Shown: one piece after another, positions 17,687 to 34,964 of the stretch
Layout: each line of letters opens with the position of its first letter
How positions within the stretch are numbered: the first letter of the stretch is position 1
Notes under the pieces: generated by a model
What the model was told of the DNA's origin: nothing
Database searches by the model: none
What the model saw: the letters and a program-made list of their open reading frames with translations, nothing else
Made by a program: the position numbers and the translations under genes
DNA from: Halomonas daqiaonensis
GTDB lineage: Bacteria > Pseudomonadota > Gammaproteobacteria > Pseudomonadales > Halomonadaceae
Reading direction: 5' to 3'
DNA: 64,000 nucleotides
Assembly: GCF_900109725.1 (NCBI RefSeq)
Contig: NZ_FOBC01000022.1
Location: forward strand, 1 to 64,000

Positions 17687-18588
17687 GCAGCGCGGTATCC
17701 TCTCGCGCCGCCCATCTCGGCATGCTGCTGTGGGCGGTGCTGGTGGGACTGTCGTTTCCCGCGGTGGGGGTGATGAGCGAGCTGCCGCCGTTCTCGCTCA
17801 CCGCGCTGCGCTTCGCCATTGCCTGCAGCGGCCTGTGGTGGCTGGCTCGGCGCTCACCGGCCTTCCTGCCTTCCTGCCGGCAACTGCCGCTCTATGCCCT
17901 GATGGGGCTCTGCCTGGCTGGCTTCTTCGGTGCCATGTTCTGGGCGGCTCACCATGCCACGGCGCTCTCCATGTCGACGCTCTTCGTTACAGTGCCACTG
18001 CTGGCTTTCCTGCTGGGGCTGGGTTTCGGTGTGGAACAGCTGGCCTGGCGCCTGCCGGCAATTCTGGCGCTGGGCGCGACGGGAGCGCTGGGCCTGGCGT
18101 TCGCTGAATCCCTGGTGAAGGGTGGGCGCCTGCAGTTCGGCATCGGCGAGGCGGTGTTCTTTCTGGGCTGTCTCTCCACGGCGCTCTATCCGGTGCTCAG
18201 CAAGTGGGGGCTGGCGACCGGACGCCTGCCGGAATCGGCGGCGGTTCGCACCTTCTGGAGCCTGGGCCTGGGTGCCGTGCTGATCGGGCTGCTAGGGATC
18301 GCCCTCGAGCCGGTGGAGCGTCTGGCGACCATGAGCGGCCGTGACCTGTTGTTGCTGGTCTATCTGGGGCTGTTCTCCAGCGCCCTGACCTTCTGGCTCC
18401 TGCAGCGCGCTACCTCGGTGCTCACCCCGGGCGCGGTCACCGCCTACAGCTACCTGGTGCCCTTCGTCTCGATGCTGCTGCTGTTCGTCCGTGAGCCCGA
18501 GCGGATCGGCTGGGTCTGGCTGCCGGGCAGTTTGCTGGTGATCGTGGCGATCTTGCTGCTGCTGCGAAACGGCCGCGCGACTGCCTAG
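17683..18588 (+). CDS. EamA-family (DMT) transporter
   Basis: A 301-residue inner-membrane protein with about ten hydrophobic segments and two EamA repeats (first about 10-140, second about 150-290; AYSYLVPFVSMLLLFVREPE near the end of the second). The family exports amino acids and other metabolites; the substrate here cannot be told. The GTG start at 17683 overlaps the preceding stop. A later ATG at 17719 would remove a short N-terminal stretch without touching the first membrane helix. Confidence 0.85.
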   Translation: MSSAVSSRAAHLGMLLWAVLVGLSFPAVGVMSELPPFSLTALRFAIACSGLWWLARRSPAFLPSCRQLPLYALMGLCLAGFFGAMFWAAHHATALSMSTLFVTVPLLAFLLGLGFGVEQLAWRLPAILALGATGALGLAFAESLVKGGRLQFGIGEAVFFLGCLSTALYPVLSKWGLATGRLPESAAVRTFWSLGLGAVLIGLLGIALEPVERLATMSGRDLLLLVYLGLFSSALTFWLLQRATSVLTPGAVTAYSYLVPFVSMLLLFVREPERIGWVWLPGSLLVIVAILLLLRNGRATA

Positions 18589-18625
18589 TCGGCCGCACTT
18601 TGCCGGACGTCCTGGCCGGCCGCAC

Positions 18626-21483
<2,858 letters not shown>

Positions 21484-21545
21484 CTGGGGTGGCGTAAACT
21501 AAGGGTCGCCTGGTCTCCGCTCCCGATAGAATCGGCACCACGACC

Positions 21546-21617
21546 TTGTGGGAGCGGTGCTCGCACCGCGATTTCTGTGGCGCGGCACTAATCGCGCTGC
21601 AAGCAGTGCTCCCACAA
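21546..21617. repeat. REP-like palindromic element
   Basis: TTGTGGGAGCGGTGCTCGCA begins an imperfect palindrome that closes with TGCAAGCAGTGCTCCCACAA. Its TTGTGGGAGC core resembles the intergenic REP sequences of Pseudomonas and Halomonas. No second copy was noticed in the window. Confidence 0.6.
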
Positions 21618-21843
21618 AACCCACTGCAGCTTGGTCAGCTATGGCGTGTCCTGCCTTATTCCCAGGGCAGTATCGATGGCCCTGCCTGGTAGGCCTCCGG
21701 GGGTAGCCGCTTGGCGCCTTTTCCTGTAATATCCCCAAAATTTTGGCCGGGCGCATGGGCGAGAGCCCCCTTCGCTGCGCTTGTTGCTTCGGCCCCCAGT
21801 GTGCTGATGTTCTGAGCGAATCAGTTCCGAGCGAATGACAACA

Positions 21844-21888
21844 AGCGGGATGAAACCGGTCTTACATCGGATTTCGTCCCGCTTTTTT
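21844..21888 (+). terminator. Strong intrinsic terminator upstream of carA
   Basis: AGCGGGA at 21844-21850 pairs with TCCCGCT followed by a run of T, with further pairing (GAAA/TTTC and CCG/CGG) inside the stem. It lies about 130 bases before carA, so it is either the end of an upstream transcript or an attenuator for carAB. No leader peptide was identified. Confidence 0.65.
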
Positions 21889-21960
21889 GCGGGGCGGCCT
21901 TCCGCGGGGCGGCCTTCCGCGGGGCGGCCTTCCGCGGGGCGGCCTTCCGCGGGGCGGCCG
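21889..21960. repeat. 15-bp tandem repeat, about 4.7 copies
   Basis: The unit GCGGGGCGGCCTTCC is repeated head to tail four times plus a partial fifth copy with almost no variation, directly after the terminator T-run and about 55 bases before the carA start codon. It is not part of a recognised gene. Confidence 0.9.
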
Positions 21961-22016
21961 CTCGGGGCCCGGCCATGACGCGCAGTATTCCTAGACGAGC
22001 ATGGGAGGACGTTGCA

Positions 22017-23174
22017 TTGAACAAGCCCGCGATACTGGCCCTGGAAGACGGAAGTGTATTCCACGGCACGGCCATCGGTGCCGATGGACAGACCAGCGGT
22101 GAGGTGGTGTTCAATACGGCCATGACCGGTTACCAGGAAATCCTGACCGATCCCTCCTACACCCGCCAGATCGTCACCCTGACCTATCCACATATTGGCA
22201 ATACCGGCGTCAACGCCGAGGACGTCGAGTCCGGCGCCATTGCCGCTTCCGGCCTGGTGATCCGTGACCTCCCCCTGCTGGCCAGCAGCTTCCGCTGTGA
22301 ACAGACGCTCTCCGACTACCTCAAGAGCCAGAACGTGCTGGGCATCGCCGACATCGACACCCGCCGCCTGACCCGCATCCTGCGTGACAAGGGTGCCCAG
22401 AACGGCGCGATCCTCGCCGGTTCCGATGCCGAGGGTGACGACGCCGTCGATCGTGCCCTGGCCGCCGCCCGCGCCTTCCCGGGCCTGAAGGGCATGGACC
22501 TGGCCAAGGTGGTCTCCTGCCAGACCCCCTATGAGTGGAACGAGGGCGAATGGACCCTGGGCACGGGCTATGCCGATGTGTCCGGCCCTGATGGAAAGGC
22601 GGAGCGCCCCTTTCATGTGGTGGCCTACGACTACGGCACCAAGCGCAACATCCTGCGCATGCTCGCCTCTCGCGGCTGCCGCCTGACCGTGGTGCCGGCC
22701 CAGACCCCGGCCGCCGAGGTGCTGGCCATGAACCCGGACGGCGTCTTCCTGGCCAACGGGCCCGGCGACCCCGAGCCCTGTGACTACGCCATCAAGGCGA
22801 TCCAGGAAATCCTCGAGACGACGATTCCGGTGTTCGGCATCTGCCTGGGCCACCAGCTGCTGGCGCTGGCCAGCGGTGCCAGAACGATGAAGATGGGCCA
22901 TGGCCACCACGGCGCCAACCACCCGGTGCAGGACCTCGATACCGGCAAGGTGATGATCACCAGCCAGAACCACGGCTTCGCCGCCGATGAGGCGAGCCTG
23001 CCGGCCAATCTACGAGCCACCCACCGCTCGCTGTTCGACGGCACCCTGCAGGGCATCGAGCGTACCGATCGCCCGGCCTTCAGCTTCCAGGGTCATCCCG
23101 AGGCCAGTCCGGGACCGCGCGACGTATCGCCGCTGTTCGACCGCTTCGTCACCATGATGAAGGAACGCCGCTAG
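22017..23174 (+). CDS. carA: Carbamoyl-phosphate synthase small (glutaminase) subunit
   Basis: A 385-residue class I glutaminase subunit that supplies ammonia to CarB for arginine and pyrimidine synthesis. The N-terminal domain ([32 protein letters not shown]) is followed by a glutamine amidotransferase domain with catalytic Cys in [10 protein letters not shown] (about residue 276) and His-Glu in [12 protein letters not shown] place the start at the TTG at 22017, preceded by GGGAGGAC, because it aligns with the family N-terminus; an upstream ATG adds 14 non-conserved residues. carB follows after 52 bp. Confidence 0.93.
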   Translation: MNKPAILALEDGSVFHGTAIGADGQTSGEVVFNTAMTGYQEILTDPSYTRQIVTLTYPHIGNTGVNAEDVESGAIAASGLVIRDLPLLASSFRCEQTLSDYLKSQNVLGIADIDTRRLTRILRDKGAQNGAILAGSDAEGDDAVDRALAAARAFPGLKGMDLAKVVSCQTPYEWNEGEWTLGTGYADVSGPDGKAERPFHVVAYDYGTKRNILRMLASRGCRLTVVPAQTPAAEVLAMNPDGVFLANGPGDPEPCDYAIKAIQEILETTIPVFGICLGHQLLALASGARTMKMGHGHHGANHPVQDLDTGKVMITSQNHGFAADEASLPANLRATHRSLFDGTLQGIERTDRPAFSFQGHPEASPGPRDVSPLFDRFVTMMKERR

Positions 23175-23226
23175 GCTGCACCGCCTCCATCTGACCGTCA
23201 TTCATCGATTAGCCGCGGGAACCGTC

Positions 23227-26468
<3,242 letters not shown>

Positions 26469-26472
<4 letters not shown>

Positions 26473-26945
26473 ACAAGGTCCCGATGACCGTCGCCGGTGA
26501 GAAGCGGCTTCGCAAGGAACTCGAGGAGCTCAAGAGCGAGGCGCGTCCGCGGGTAATTGCTGCTATCGCCGAGGCTCGCGAGCACGGCGACCTGAAGGAG
26601 AACGCCGAGTACCATGCGGCCCGCGAGCAGCAGGGCTTCATCGAGGGGCGTATCCAGGAGATCGAGGGCAAGCTTTCCAACGCCCAAGTGATCGATGTCA
26701 CCAAGCTGCCTCAGACCGGCAAGGTGATCTTCGGCGTGACCGTGGGGCTGATCAACCTGGAGTCCGACGAGGAAGTGACCTATCGCATCGTTGGCGAGGA
26801 CGAGGCCGATATCAAGTCGGGTCGCATCTCGGTGACCTCGCCCATCGCTCGTGCCCTGATCGGCAAGGAAGAGGGCGACGTGGTGGTGGTGAAGACTCCC
26901 GGCGGCGAGGTCGAGTACGAGATCTCGAGCGTAGAGCACCTCTAA
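26469..26945 (+). CDS. greA: Transcription elongation factor GreA
   Basis: A 158-residue factor that rescues backtracked RNA polymerase by stimulating transcript cleavage. The N-terminal antiparallel coiled coil carries the acidic tip [18 protein letters not shown] (about 38-55). The C-terminal FKBP-like domain includes [14 protein letters not shown] and [10 protein letters not shown]. The ATG at 26469 overlaps the carB stop and gives the family length, so I chose it over an earlier in-frame ATG. The carAB-greA order is common in gammaproteobacteria. Confidence 0.96.
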
Positions 26946-27013
26946 GCGCCGAGCTACAAGCGCCGGGCCATTTGGTGACGGGCGGCTCGGCGCGGGCTCA
27001 CCGGCAGGCAAGA

Positions 27014-27051
27014 AGAAACCCCGCGGACTCTGGTCGGCGGGGTTTCTCGTT
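27014..27051 (+). terminator. Terminator after greA
   Basis: GAAACCCCGC and GCGGGGTTTC form a strong stem, followed by TCG. The stem ends in an A/T tract on both sides and can stop transcription in either direction. Confidence 0.7.
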
Positions 27052-27075
27052 CAAAGCACCGTGGCATCATCCTGC

Positions 27076-27124
27076 GGCGCTCGGCGCTCGGCGCTCGGCG
27101 CTCGGCGCTCGGCGCTCGGCGCTC
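27076..27124. repeat. Seven perfect copies of a 7-bp tandem repeat
   Basis: GGCGCTC is repeated seven times without change (27076-27124). The last copy touches the yhbY stop codon (TAG on the minus strand at 27124-27126). The unit is not a multiple of three and is GC-only apart from one T, a typical slippage-prone microsatellite. Confidence 0.95.
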
Positions 27125-27450
27125 TAACGCCGCCCGTGGTGGTTCTCGAAGCGCGTGATGTTGGAGAGCTTGGGGTTGACCCGGGGGTTATGGCGGTAGA
27201 GCAGGGCCATTTTGCCGATCTTCTGTATCAGCTCGGCGCCGCTCGCCGCGACCAGCTCGTCGAGCATGGCGGCGCGGTCGTCGCGATCGGGCAGGGCGAG
27301 CTTGACCTTGATCAGCTCGTGGTCGCCCAGCGCGCGGTCGAGCTCGGCCAGCACGCCCTCGGAGGCTCCGTTCTCGGAGACGGTGACGACGGGGTCGAGG
27401 TAGTGGCCGATGCTGCGAAATGCTTTCTTTTGTGCCTGTGACAAGCTCAT
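27124..27450 (-). CDS. yhbY: Ribosome assembly RNA-binding protein YhbY
   Basis: A 108-residue CRS1-YhbY (CRM) domain protein associated with pre-50S particles. The sequence runs [35 protein letters not shown] and the GxxG-type loop [16 protein letters not shown] chose the ATG at 27448-27450 (MSLSQAQKK), which matches the family start. It is divergent from rlmE, a conserved arrangement next to greA and ftsH. Confidence 0.92.
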   Translation of the reverse strand: MSLSQAQKKAFRSIGHYLDPVVTVSENGASEGVLAELDRALGDHELIKVKLALPDRDDRAAMLDELVAASGAELIQKIGKMALLYRHNPRVNPKLSNITRFENHHGRR

Positions 27451-27643
27451 GGTATCTTGCTTCTTCCCGGTTGGCGCGCAGCGCACATGGTACGGTGAAA
27501 CGTCGCGGGGCGAAAGCGCGTGGCCTTGCCATCCTCAGGATTCCACCAGCCGGTCCCGCAGGTCAGCACCCCGTCGTACCTCCACAGGTCTTTCCGGAAA
27601 CCGCTCGACTGCCTGTCATTCATGGTCATTCACAGGTGATGCC

Positions 27644-28318
27644 GTGGCACGTTCCAATGCTTCCCGCGCCAAGGGCGCAACCGGCAAGGCGCCGGCCAGC
27701 AAGACCAGCAAGACCAGCAAGGACTGGCTGAAGGAGCACTTCGACGACCGCTTCGTGCAGCAGAGTTGGCAGGACGGCTATCGCAGCCGCGCCAGCTACA
27801 AGCTGCTGGCACTGGACGAGAAGGATCGCTTGTTGCGGCGAGGAATGACGGTTATCGATCTGGGTGCCGCGCCCGGCGGCTGGAGCCAGGTGGCCGCCGA
27901 GAAGGTCGGCTCCGAAGGCGTGGTGATCGCCTCCGATATCCTGGAGATGGATGCCCTGGCGGATGTCGACTTCATCCAGGGCGATTTCACCGAGGAGAGC
28001 GTGCTCGAGGCGATCCTCGCGACGCTAGGCGATCGACCGGTAGACCTTGTGATGTCCGACATGGCCCCCAATATGAGCGGTATGGCGGCCATCGACCAGC
28101 CCCAGGCGATGCTCCTCGCCGAGCTGGCGCTGGACCTGGCACGCCAGACGCTCTCGCCCGGCGGCACCTTCCTGGCCAAGGTGTTCCAGGGGGAAGGATT
28201 CGATGCCTTTCTCAAGGAGCTGCGCGGCAGCTTCACGCGGGTGGTGACCCGCAAGCCGGAGGCCTCCCGGGCCCGCTCCCGCGAGGTCTACCTGCTGGCG
28301 GAAGGGTTTCGCGGCTGA
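27644..28318 (+). CDS. rlmE: 23S rRNA (uridine-2'-O-)-methyltransferase RlmE
   Basis: A 224-residue FtsJ/RrmJ methyltransferase that modifies U2552 of 23S rRNA late in 50S assembly. The SAM-binding motif is [13 protein letters not shown]. The K-D-K-E catalytic residues are visible in [30 protein letters not shown] and SREVYLL. A lysine/serine-rich N-terminus precedes the catalytic fold. I place the start at the GTG at 27644 (VARSNAS), preceded by AGGTGAT; this gives a near-family length. ftsH follows on the same strand. Confidence 0.93.
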   Translation: MARSNASRAKGATGKAPASKTSKTSKDWLKEHFDDRFVQQSWQDGYRSRASYKLLALDEKDRLLRRGMTVIDLGAAPGGWSQVAAEKVGSEGVVIASDILEMDALADVDFIQGDFTEESVLEAILATLGDRPVDLVMSDMAPNMSGMAAIDQPQAMLLAELALDLARQTLSPGGTFLAKVFQGEGFDAFLKELRGSFTRVVTRKPEASRARSREVYLLAEGFRG

Positions 28319-28393
28319 GGCAATGCCTCGTCGCGCTAGGTGCTTTCACGATAGGTCGCGCCTAACGGGCCGATTGCCGGACACGGCATCGTG

Positions 28394-28406
28394 ACTGTGT
28401 CACAGT
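28394..28406. promoter_or_regulatory. Palindrome ACTGTG-T-CACAGT upstream of ftsH
   Basis: A perfect 6-bp inverted repeat with one central base lies in the 196-bp rlmE-ftsH gap, about 110 bases before the ftsH start. It could be an operator; no regulator can be named. Confidence 0.3.
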
Positions 28407-28514
28407 GACAGCAGTTTCCCCTCCCCACGGAGGCTGGCTGAACATGTGCCGCTCATGTAGTGTCGAAAGACCAGGCATTTTCGGCCGACAGATTCTTGCA
28501 ATGAGGGTAGTCCC

Positions 28515-30479
<1,965 letters not shown>

Positions 30480-30501
30480 ATTCGCTGCGTTCCCCCTTTT
30501 C

Positions 30502-30525
30502 AGGCGCCCTGCGGGGCGCCTTTGC
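30502..30525 (+). terminator. Hairpin between ftsH and folP
   Basis: AGGCGCC pairs with GGCGCCT around CTGCGG, followed by TTG. It is short, so partial read-through into folP is likely. Confidence 0.5.
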
Positions 30526-30546
30526 CGTTCGACCGACAGGAAGACG

Positions 30547-31410
30547 ATGGATACCCGTACCCCGACGCATCTGCCGTGTGGCCGGCACCGGCTCGACCTC
30601 TCCTTCCCCCGCATCATGGGGGTCCTCAACGTCACCCCCGACTCCTTCTCCGACGGCGGCCGCCATGCAGTGCCGGATGACGCACTGCGTCATGCCGAAC
30701 AGATGCTGGCCGAGGGGGCCGCGATCATCGACGTGGGTGGCGAGTCTACGCGTCCCGGTGCCGAGCCGGTCTCGGTCCAGCAGGAACTGGACCGGGTGGT
30801 GCCGGTGGTGGAGGCCCTGGTGCGCGAGTTCGATGCTCTGGTCTCTGTGGATACCAGCACCCCCGCGGTGATGCAGGCAACATCACAGGCCGGCGCGGGC
30901 ATGATCAACGACGTGCGCAACCTGCGTCGCGAGGGTGCCCTCTCGGCGGCGGTCGTCAGCGGGTTGCCGGTGTGCCTGATGCACATGCTCGGCGAGCCCG
31001 GCGACATGCAGGACGCCCCGCACTACGATCAATCGGTGGAGGAGGCCGTGGCTGCCTTCCTGACGGAGCGGGTGGCGGCCTGCGAGGCGGGCGGGCTGCG
31101 TCGCGAGCGCATGCTGCTCGACCCGGGCTTCGGCTTTGCCAAGTCGGTGGAGCACAATCTGCGGCTGCTCAAGCATATGGACCGCCTGGGGGAGCTTGGG
31201 TTGCCCCTGTTGGTGGGCATGTCGCGCAAGAGCATGATCGGCAAGGTGCTGGGCCGGCCGGTGGAGGAGCGCCTCTCCGGTGGCCTGGCGCTCTCCGCCA
31301 TGGCGGTGGAGCGCGGCGCCCGTATTCTGCGCGTCCACGACGTGGGGCCCCACGTGGACGCGGTGAACATGACCTGGGCCGTACTCGAGGAAGGTAGTGC
31401 GCATGACTAG
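30547..31410 (+). CDS. folP: Dihydropteroate synthase
   Basis: A 287-residue TIM-barrel enzyme that condenses p-aminobenzoate with dihydropterin pyrophosphate; it is the sulfonamide target. Family motifs are present: [16 protein letters not shown] (about 23-38), [13 protein letters not shown] (about 60-72), [19 protein letters not shown] and [12 protein letters not shown]. The ATG at 30547 follows GACAGGAAG and gives the normal length. The stop overlaps the glmM start. The ftsH-folP-glmM order is the usual one. Confidence 0.96.
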   Translation: MDTRTPTHLPCGRHRLDLSFPRIMGVLNVTPDSFSDGGRHAVPDDALRHAEQMLAEGAAIIDVGGESTRPGAEPVSVQQELDRVVPVVEALVREFDALVSVDTSTPAVMQATSQAGAGMINDVRNLRREGALSAAVVSGLPVCLMHMLGEPGDMQDAPHYDQSVEEAVAAFLTERVAACEAGGLRRERMLLDPGFGFAKSVEHNLRLLKHMDRLGELGLPLLVGMSRKSMIGKVLGRPVEERLSGGLALSAMAVERGARILRVHDVGPHVDAVNMTWAVLEEGSAHD

Positions 31411-32752
31411 ACGCTATTTCGGTACCGATGGCATCCGTGGCACCGTCGGGGAGTCGCCCATCACAGCTGATTTCATGCTCAAGCTGGGCTGGGCCACCGG
31501 CCGGGTCCTGACCCGGGACAAGAGACGTGCCCGGGTAATGATCGGCAAGGACACCCGGATCTCGGGCTACATGTTCGAATCGGCTCTGGAGGCGGGGCTC
31601 TCCGCCGCGGGTGTCGACGTGATGCTGCTGGGGCCAATGCCAACCCCGGCGATTGCCTATCTGACGCGCACCTTCCGCGCCGATGCGGGCATCGTCATCT
31701 CGGCCTCCCACAATCCCTTCCAGGACAACGGCATCAAGTTCTTCTCCGCCGCCGGCACCAAGCTCGCCGACGAGGTCGAGGAACGCATCGAGGCCATGCT
31801 CGGGGAGGCGCTGACCACAGTGGCGCCGGATCACCTGGGCAAGGCGATGCGGGTCGATGATGCCCCCGGTCGCTATATCGAGTTCTGCAAGTCGACCATT
31901 CCAGACCGGGTCAGCCTGCACGGGCTGAAAGTGGTCATCGACTGCGCCCATGGCGCTACCTACCACATCGCGCCCAGCGTGTTCCGCGAACTGGGCGCAG
32001 AGGTTCGCCTGATCGGTGCCAATCCCGATGGCCTGAACATCAACCAGGAGGTGGGCTCGACCCATCCCGCTGCGCTGCGGGCAGCGGTGATCCAGCAGGG
32101 GGCCGACCTCGGGGTGGCCTTCGACGGTGACGGTGACCGGGTGCTGCTGGTGGATGCCGATGGCCGCGAGATCGACGGCGACGATATCCTCTATCTGATC
32201 GCCATGGATCGCCATGGTCGTGGCGAGCTGGGTGGTGGCGTGGTGGGTACCCTGATGTCCAACTTCGGCCTGGCGGCCGCCATGGAAGAGCGCGACATTC
32301 CCTTTGAGCGCGCCCGGGTCGGGGATCGCTACGTCATGGAGCGGCTGGCCGCCAACGGCTGGCAGCTGGGGGGCGAGTCTTCCGGCCATATCGTCTGTGG
32401 CCATGTGCAGACCACCGGCGACGGCATCGTCTCGGCGTTGCAGGTGCTGGCGATCATGGTCCGCGAGCAGCAGCCTCTGGGGCGCCTGCTCGCCGGCCTG
32501 CAGAAGGCACCCCAGGCGCTGGTCAATGTACGCCTGACACCCGGCAGCAATGCCAAGGCGTTACTGGAGCAGGAATCTCTCAAGCAGGCGGTGAGCAGCC
32601 TGGAGGCGGAGCTGGGCGATCAGGGGCGCGTGCTGCTGCGGGCCTCGGGCACCGAGCCGCTGATCCGTGTGATGGTCGAGGGACGTCCTCATCTGGACGT
32701 CGATTCTCTGGCACGTCGTCTGGCCGACGACGTCGAGGCGCTGCTCGGCTGA
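31403..32752 (+). CDS. glmM: Phosphoglucosamine mutase
   Basis: A 449-residue enzyme that converts glucosamine-6-phosphate to glucosamine-1-phosphate for peptidoglycan and LPS. It opens [15 protein letters not shown]. The phosphoserine loop is [14 protein letters not shown] (about 97-110), the Mg2+ loop is DGDGDR (about 243-248) and the C-terminal phosphate-binding loop is [15 protein letters not shown]. The ATG at 31403 overlaps the folP stop; a GTG two codons upstream is possible. Confidence 0.96.
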   Translation: MTRRYFGTDGIRGTVGESPITADFMLKLGWATGRVLTRDKRRARVMIGKDTRISGYMFESALEAGLSAAGVDVMLLGPMPTPAIAYLTRTFRADAGIVISASHNPFQDNGIKFFSAAGTKLADEVEERIEAMLGEALTTVAPDHLGKAMRVDDAPGRYIEFCKSTIPDRVSLHGLKVVIDCAHGATYHIAPSVFRELGAEVRLIGANPDGLNINQEVGSTHPAALRAAVIQQGADLGVAFDGDGDRVLLVDADGREIDGDDILYLIAMDRHGRGELGGGVVGTLMSNFGLAAAMEERDIPFERARVGDRYVMERLAANGWQLGGESSGHIVCGHVQTTGDGIVSALQVLAIMVREQQPLGRLLAGLQKAPQALVNVRLTPGSNAKALLEQESLKQAVSSLEAELGDQGRVLLRASGTEPLIRVMVEGRPHLDVDSLARRLADDVEALLG

Positions 32753-32834
32753 TCGTCGGCAGGCTGCCCGGTGCCGGTTGTCTTGAATGGGTCCCTCCTA
32801 TACCATTTCGCACCACCTTGAAAGAGGAATTCCC

Positions 32835-33584
32835 ATGCGCATGCCGCTGATCGCCGGAAACTGGAAGATGAACGGCTCCCTGGCGCTTGTCGAGGAGTTC
32901 GGCCGGCGCTTTGCCGATGTCTCCCTTCCTGTGAACGTCGAGGTGGCGCTGATGGTGCCTTTTCCTTTCCTGGAGGCGGCGGGCCGGGCCTTCGGCGAGA
33001 CCTCGGTGATGGTCGGTGCCCAGACGCTCAGTGATCGACCCTCGGGGGCCCTTACCGGTGAAGTCAGCGCGGCGATGCTGCGCGAGTGCGGTGCCCGGCT
33101 GGTGCTGGTCGGCCACTCGGAGCGACGCACCCTGTTCGGTGAAGACGACGCGGCGGTGCTGGCGCGCGTCAAGGCGGCCCTGGATGAAGAGCTCACGCCG
33201 CTGTTGTGCGTCGGCGAGACCCTCGAGGAGCGCGAGGCCGAACGCACCGAGGCGGTGGTGCTGGGCCAGGTAGAGGCGGTATTCGACGCCCTCGACGAGG
33301 CCGAGCGCAATCGGCTGGTGATCGCCTACGAGCCGGTCTGGGCGATCGGCACCGGACGCACGGCGAGTCCCGAACAGGCCCAGGCGGTGCACGCGGCCAT
33401 ACGAGGCTGCCTGGCGCGTTATGATGATGCGCTTGCCGGTGGCATGCGTCTGCTGTACGGCGGCAGCATGAAGGCGGATAATGCCGCCGAGCTGCTCGCC
33501 CAGCCCGATATCGACGGCGGCCTGGTGGGCGGTGCTTCGCTCAAGGTCGACGATTTCCTAGCCATTTGTCAGTCAGCAGGTTGA
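32835..33584 (+). CDS. tpiA: Triosephosphate isomerase
   Basis: A 249-residue glycolytic enzyme interconverting dihydroxyacetone phosphate and glyceraldehyde-3-phosphate. The active-site Asn/Lys are in AGNWKMNG. The catalytic His is in LVGHSERR and the catalytic Glu in IAYEPVWAIGTGRTA (about 160-174), with LYGGSMKADNA binding phosphate. AGAGGAATTCCC precedes the ATG at 32835. A TATACC -10-like element lies 30-40 bases upstream. secG follows after four bases. Confidence 0.96.
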   Translation: MRMPLIAGNWKMNGSLALVEEFGRRFADVSLPVNVEVALMVPFPFLEAAGRAFGETSVMVGAQTLSDRPSGALTGEVSAAMLRECGARLVLVGHSERRTLFGEDDAAVLARVKAALDEELTPLLCVGETLEEREAERTEAVVLGQVEAVFDALDEAERNRLVIAYEPVWAIGTGRTASPEQAQAVHAAIRGCLARYDDALAGGMRLLYGGSMKADNAAELLAQPDIDGGLVGGASLKVDDFLAICQSAG

Positions 33585-33588
33585 ATCC

Positions 33589-33948
33589 ATGCAAGTTGCC
33601 ATTCTCATGACCCATGTGGCGATCGCCATCGCCCTGGTAGTCCTCATCCTGCTGCAGCAGGGCAAGGGCGCCGAAGCCGGTGCCGCCTTCGGTGGCGGTG
33701 CCTCCCAAACCGTGTTCGGCTCGCGGGGCAGCGGTAGCTTCCTGGCGAAGTTCACCGGGTTGCTTGCCGCGGCCTTCTTTGCCACCTCCCTGACCCTGGC
33801 CTGGTTTGCCTCCCAGGCCGGTGAGGCGCCCGAGGCCGGCATTCCCGATGCCCAACTGATCGAGCAGCAGAATGCCGTGCCGACCCTTGACGATGGCGGC
33901 GGCGATGTGGATAATGCTGCGCCAGCGCTGGAGGAAAGCGGCGACTGA
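33589..33948 (+). CDS. secG: Protein-export membrane protein SecG
   Basis: A 119-residue subunit of the SecYEG translocon with two membrane helices (about 1-21 and 55-75). The conserved LILLQQGKGAEAGAAFGGGASQ loop region (split here as LILLQQGKG and AAFGGGASQTVFGSRGSGSFL) is present. The C-terminus is acidic and weakly conserved. It lies between tpiA and two tRNA genes, a conserved neighbourhood in gammaproteobacteria. Confidence 0.93.
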   Translation: MQVAILMTHVAIAIALVVLILLQQGKGAEAGAAFGGGASQTVFGSRGSGSFLAKFTGLLAAAFFATSLTLAWFASQAGEAPEAGIPDAQLIEQQNAVPTLDDGGGDVDNAAPALEESGD

Positions 33949-33971
33949 TGTCGCTATCCAGCCTCTCCGTT

Positions 33972-34058
33972 GCCGAAGTGGTGGAATTGGTAGACACGCT
34001 ATCTTGAGGGGGTAGTGGCCTTATGGCCGTGCGGGTTCAAGTCCCGCCTTCGGCACCA
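33972..34058 (+). tRNA. tRNA-Leu (anticodon GAG)
   Basis: An 87-nt class II tRNA. The acceptor stem is GCCGAAG / CTTCGGC with an encoded ACCA end. The anticodon arm is CTATC-TTGAGGG-GGTAG, giving anticodon GAG for CUC/CUU codons. The variable arm is long, as expected for leucine, and the T-loop is TTCAAGT. Confidence 0.95.
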
Positions 34059-34169
34059 ATGACGAAGTGGTCGATGCAATGATCGAGGCTTCGAAGCAGG
34101 ATTGGCAGTATGCGGTGTTGCCGCTTGACGGAGTCGTCATGCGGGCTTACAATCACCGGCCTAGATTGA

Positions 34170-34246
<77 letters not shown>

Positions 34247-34315
34247 TCTTCCTGGCAGGCATGCAGTTGTTGAGGGGCATGTCGGAGAGCCGAAGTGGTA
34301 TACAGGTTTCTTGTG

Positions 34316-34344
34316 AAAGCCCCTTCCTGTGAAGGGGCTTTTTG
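34316..34344 (+). terminator. Terminator between tRNA-fMet and rimP
   Basis: AAAGCCCCTTC and GAAGGGGCTTT form an 11-bp stem with a four-base loop, followed by TTG. It ends the secG/tRNA transcript or attenuates entry into the rimP-nusA operon. Confidence 0.8.
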
Positions 34345-34462
34345 TTAGCAGCTTGCCAGCCGGAGACGGCGGCGCTGTTCCGGGCAACGCCAATCAGCCA
34401 CCTGACTCTTCTCTTCACTCCCGGCCAGGTGCCTGATGCAACGGCTGTAGGAGCTTTCTTCC

Positions 34463-34921
34463 GTGGCAATCAAGGATGCAGCACTGCATGCGCTGATCGA
34501 GCCGGTGGCCTCCGCCATGGGGTTCGAGCTATGGGGCATTGATCATCTGTCCCAGGGCAAGCATTCCCGTCTGGTGATCTATATCGATCACCCGGATGGG
34601 GTGAGCGTGGATGATTGCGCCGATGTCAGTCGCCAGGTCAGTGCGGTACTCGATGTCGAGGATCCGGTGCCCGGTGAGTACCGGCTGGAAGTCTCCTCGC
34701 CGGGCATGGATCGGCCGCTATTCACCCTCGAGCAGTTCGAGCGATACGCCGGTCATGTGGTGGCCGTGAAGCTGCGCCTGCCCTTCGACGGGCGGCGCAA
34801 GTTCCAGGGCCTGCTGGCCGGGGTCGAGAGCGATGAGGTGCTGCTGCAGATCGACGGCGAGGAATATTGCTTTCCCATCGAGAGCATCGATCAGGCGCGA
34901 GTGGTCCCGCAGTTCGCGTGA
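34463..34921 (+). CDS. rimP: Ribosome maturation factor RimP
   Basis: A 152-residue factor for 30S maturation. Conserved parts are [45 protein letters not shown] and the [16 protein letters not shown] signature (about 73-88), followed by an SH3-like C-terminal domain. The start is the GTG at 34463, preceded at some distance by TAGGAGC. It is the first gene of rimP-nusA-infB-rbfA-truB-rpsO-pnp. Confidence 0.94.
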   Translation: MAIKDAALHALIEPVASAMGFELWGIDHLSQGKHSRLVIYIDHPDGVSVDDCADVSRQVSAVLDVEDPVPGEYRLEVSSPGMDRPLFTLEQFERYAGHVVAVKLRLPFDGRRKFQGLLAGVESDEVLLQIDGEEYCFPIESIDQARVVPQFA

Positions 34922-34964
34922 TGAGCTCGGTGCATAAGGACAGGTTCACTGGCGAGGCTAAGGC

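Noticed and set aside
21889..21960. Possible CRISPR array from regular repeats
   Set aside because: The repeats are directly adjacent with no unique spacers, and no cas genes are present; the same applies to the 7-bp repeat at 27076-27124.
21844..22016. carA leader-peptide attenuator
   Set aside because: A terminator is present, but I found no leader peptide with a regulatory codon run, so only the terminator is reported.
21639..22973. A 444-codon minus-strand frame with GRPAE repeats across carA
   Set aside because: The peptide repeat is only the translation of the 15-bp tandem DNA repeat, and the rest is antisense of carA.
28394..28406. CRP-like site upstream of ftsH
   Set aside because: ACTGTG/CACAGT is a palindrome, but half-site spacing does not fit the TGTGA-N6-TCACA pattern; reported only as an unassigned palindrome.
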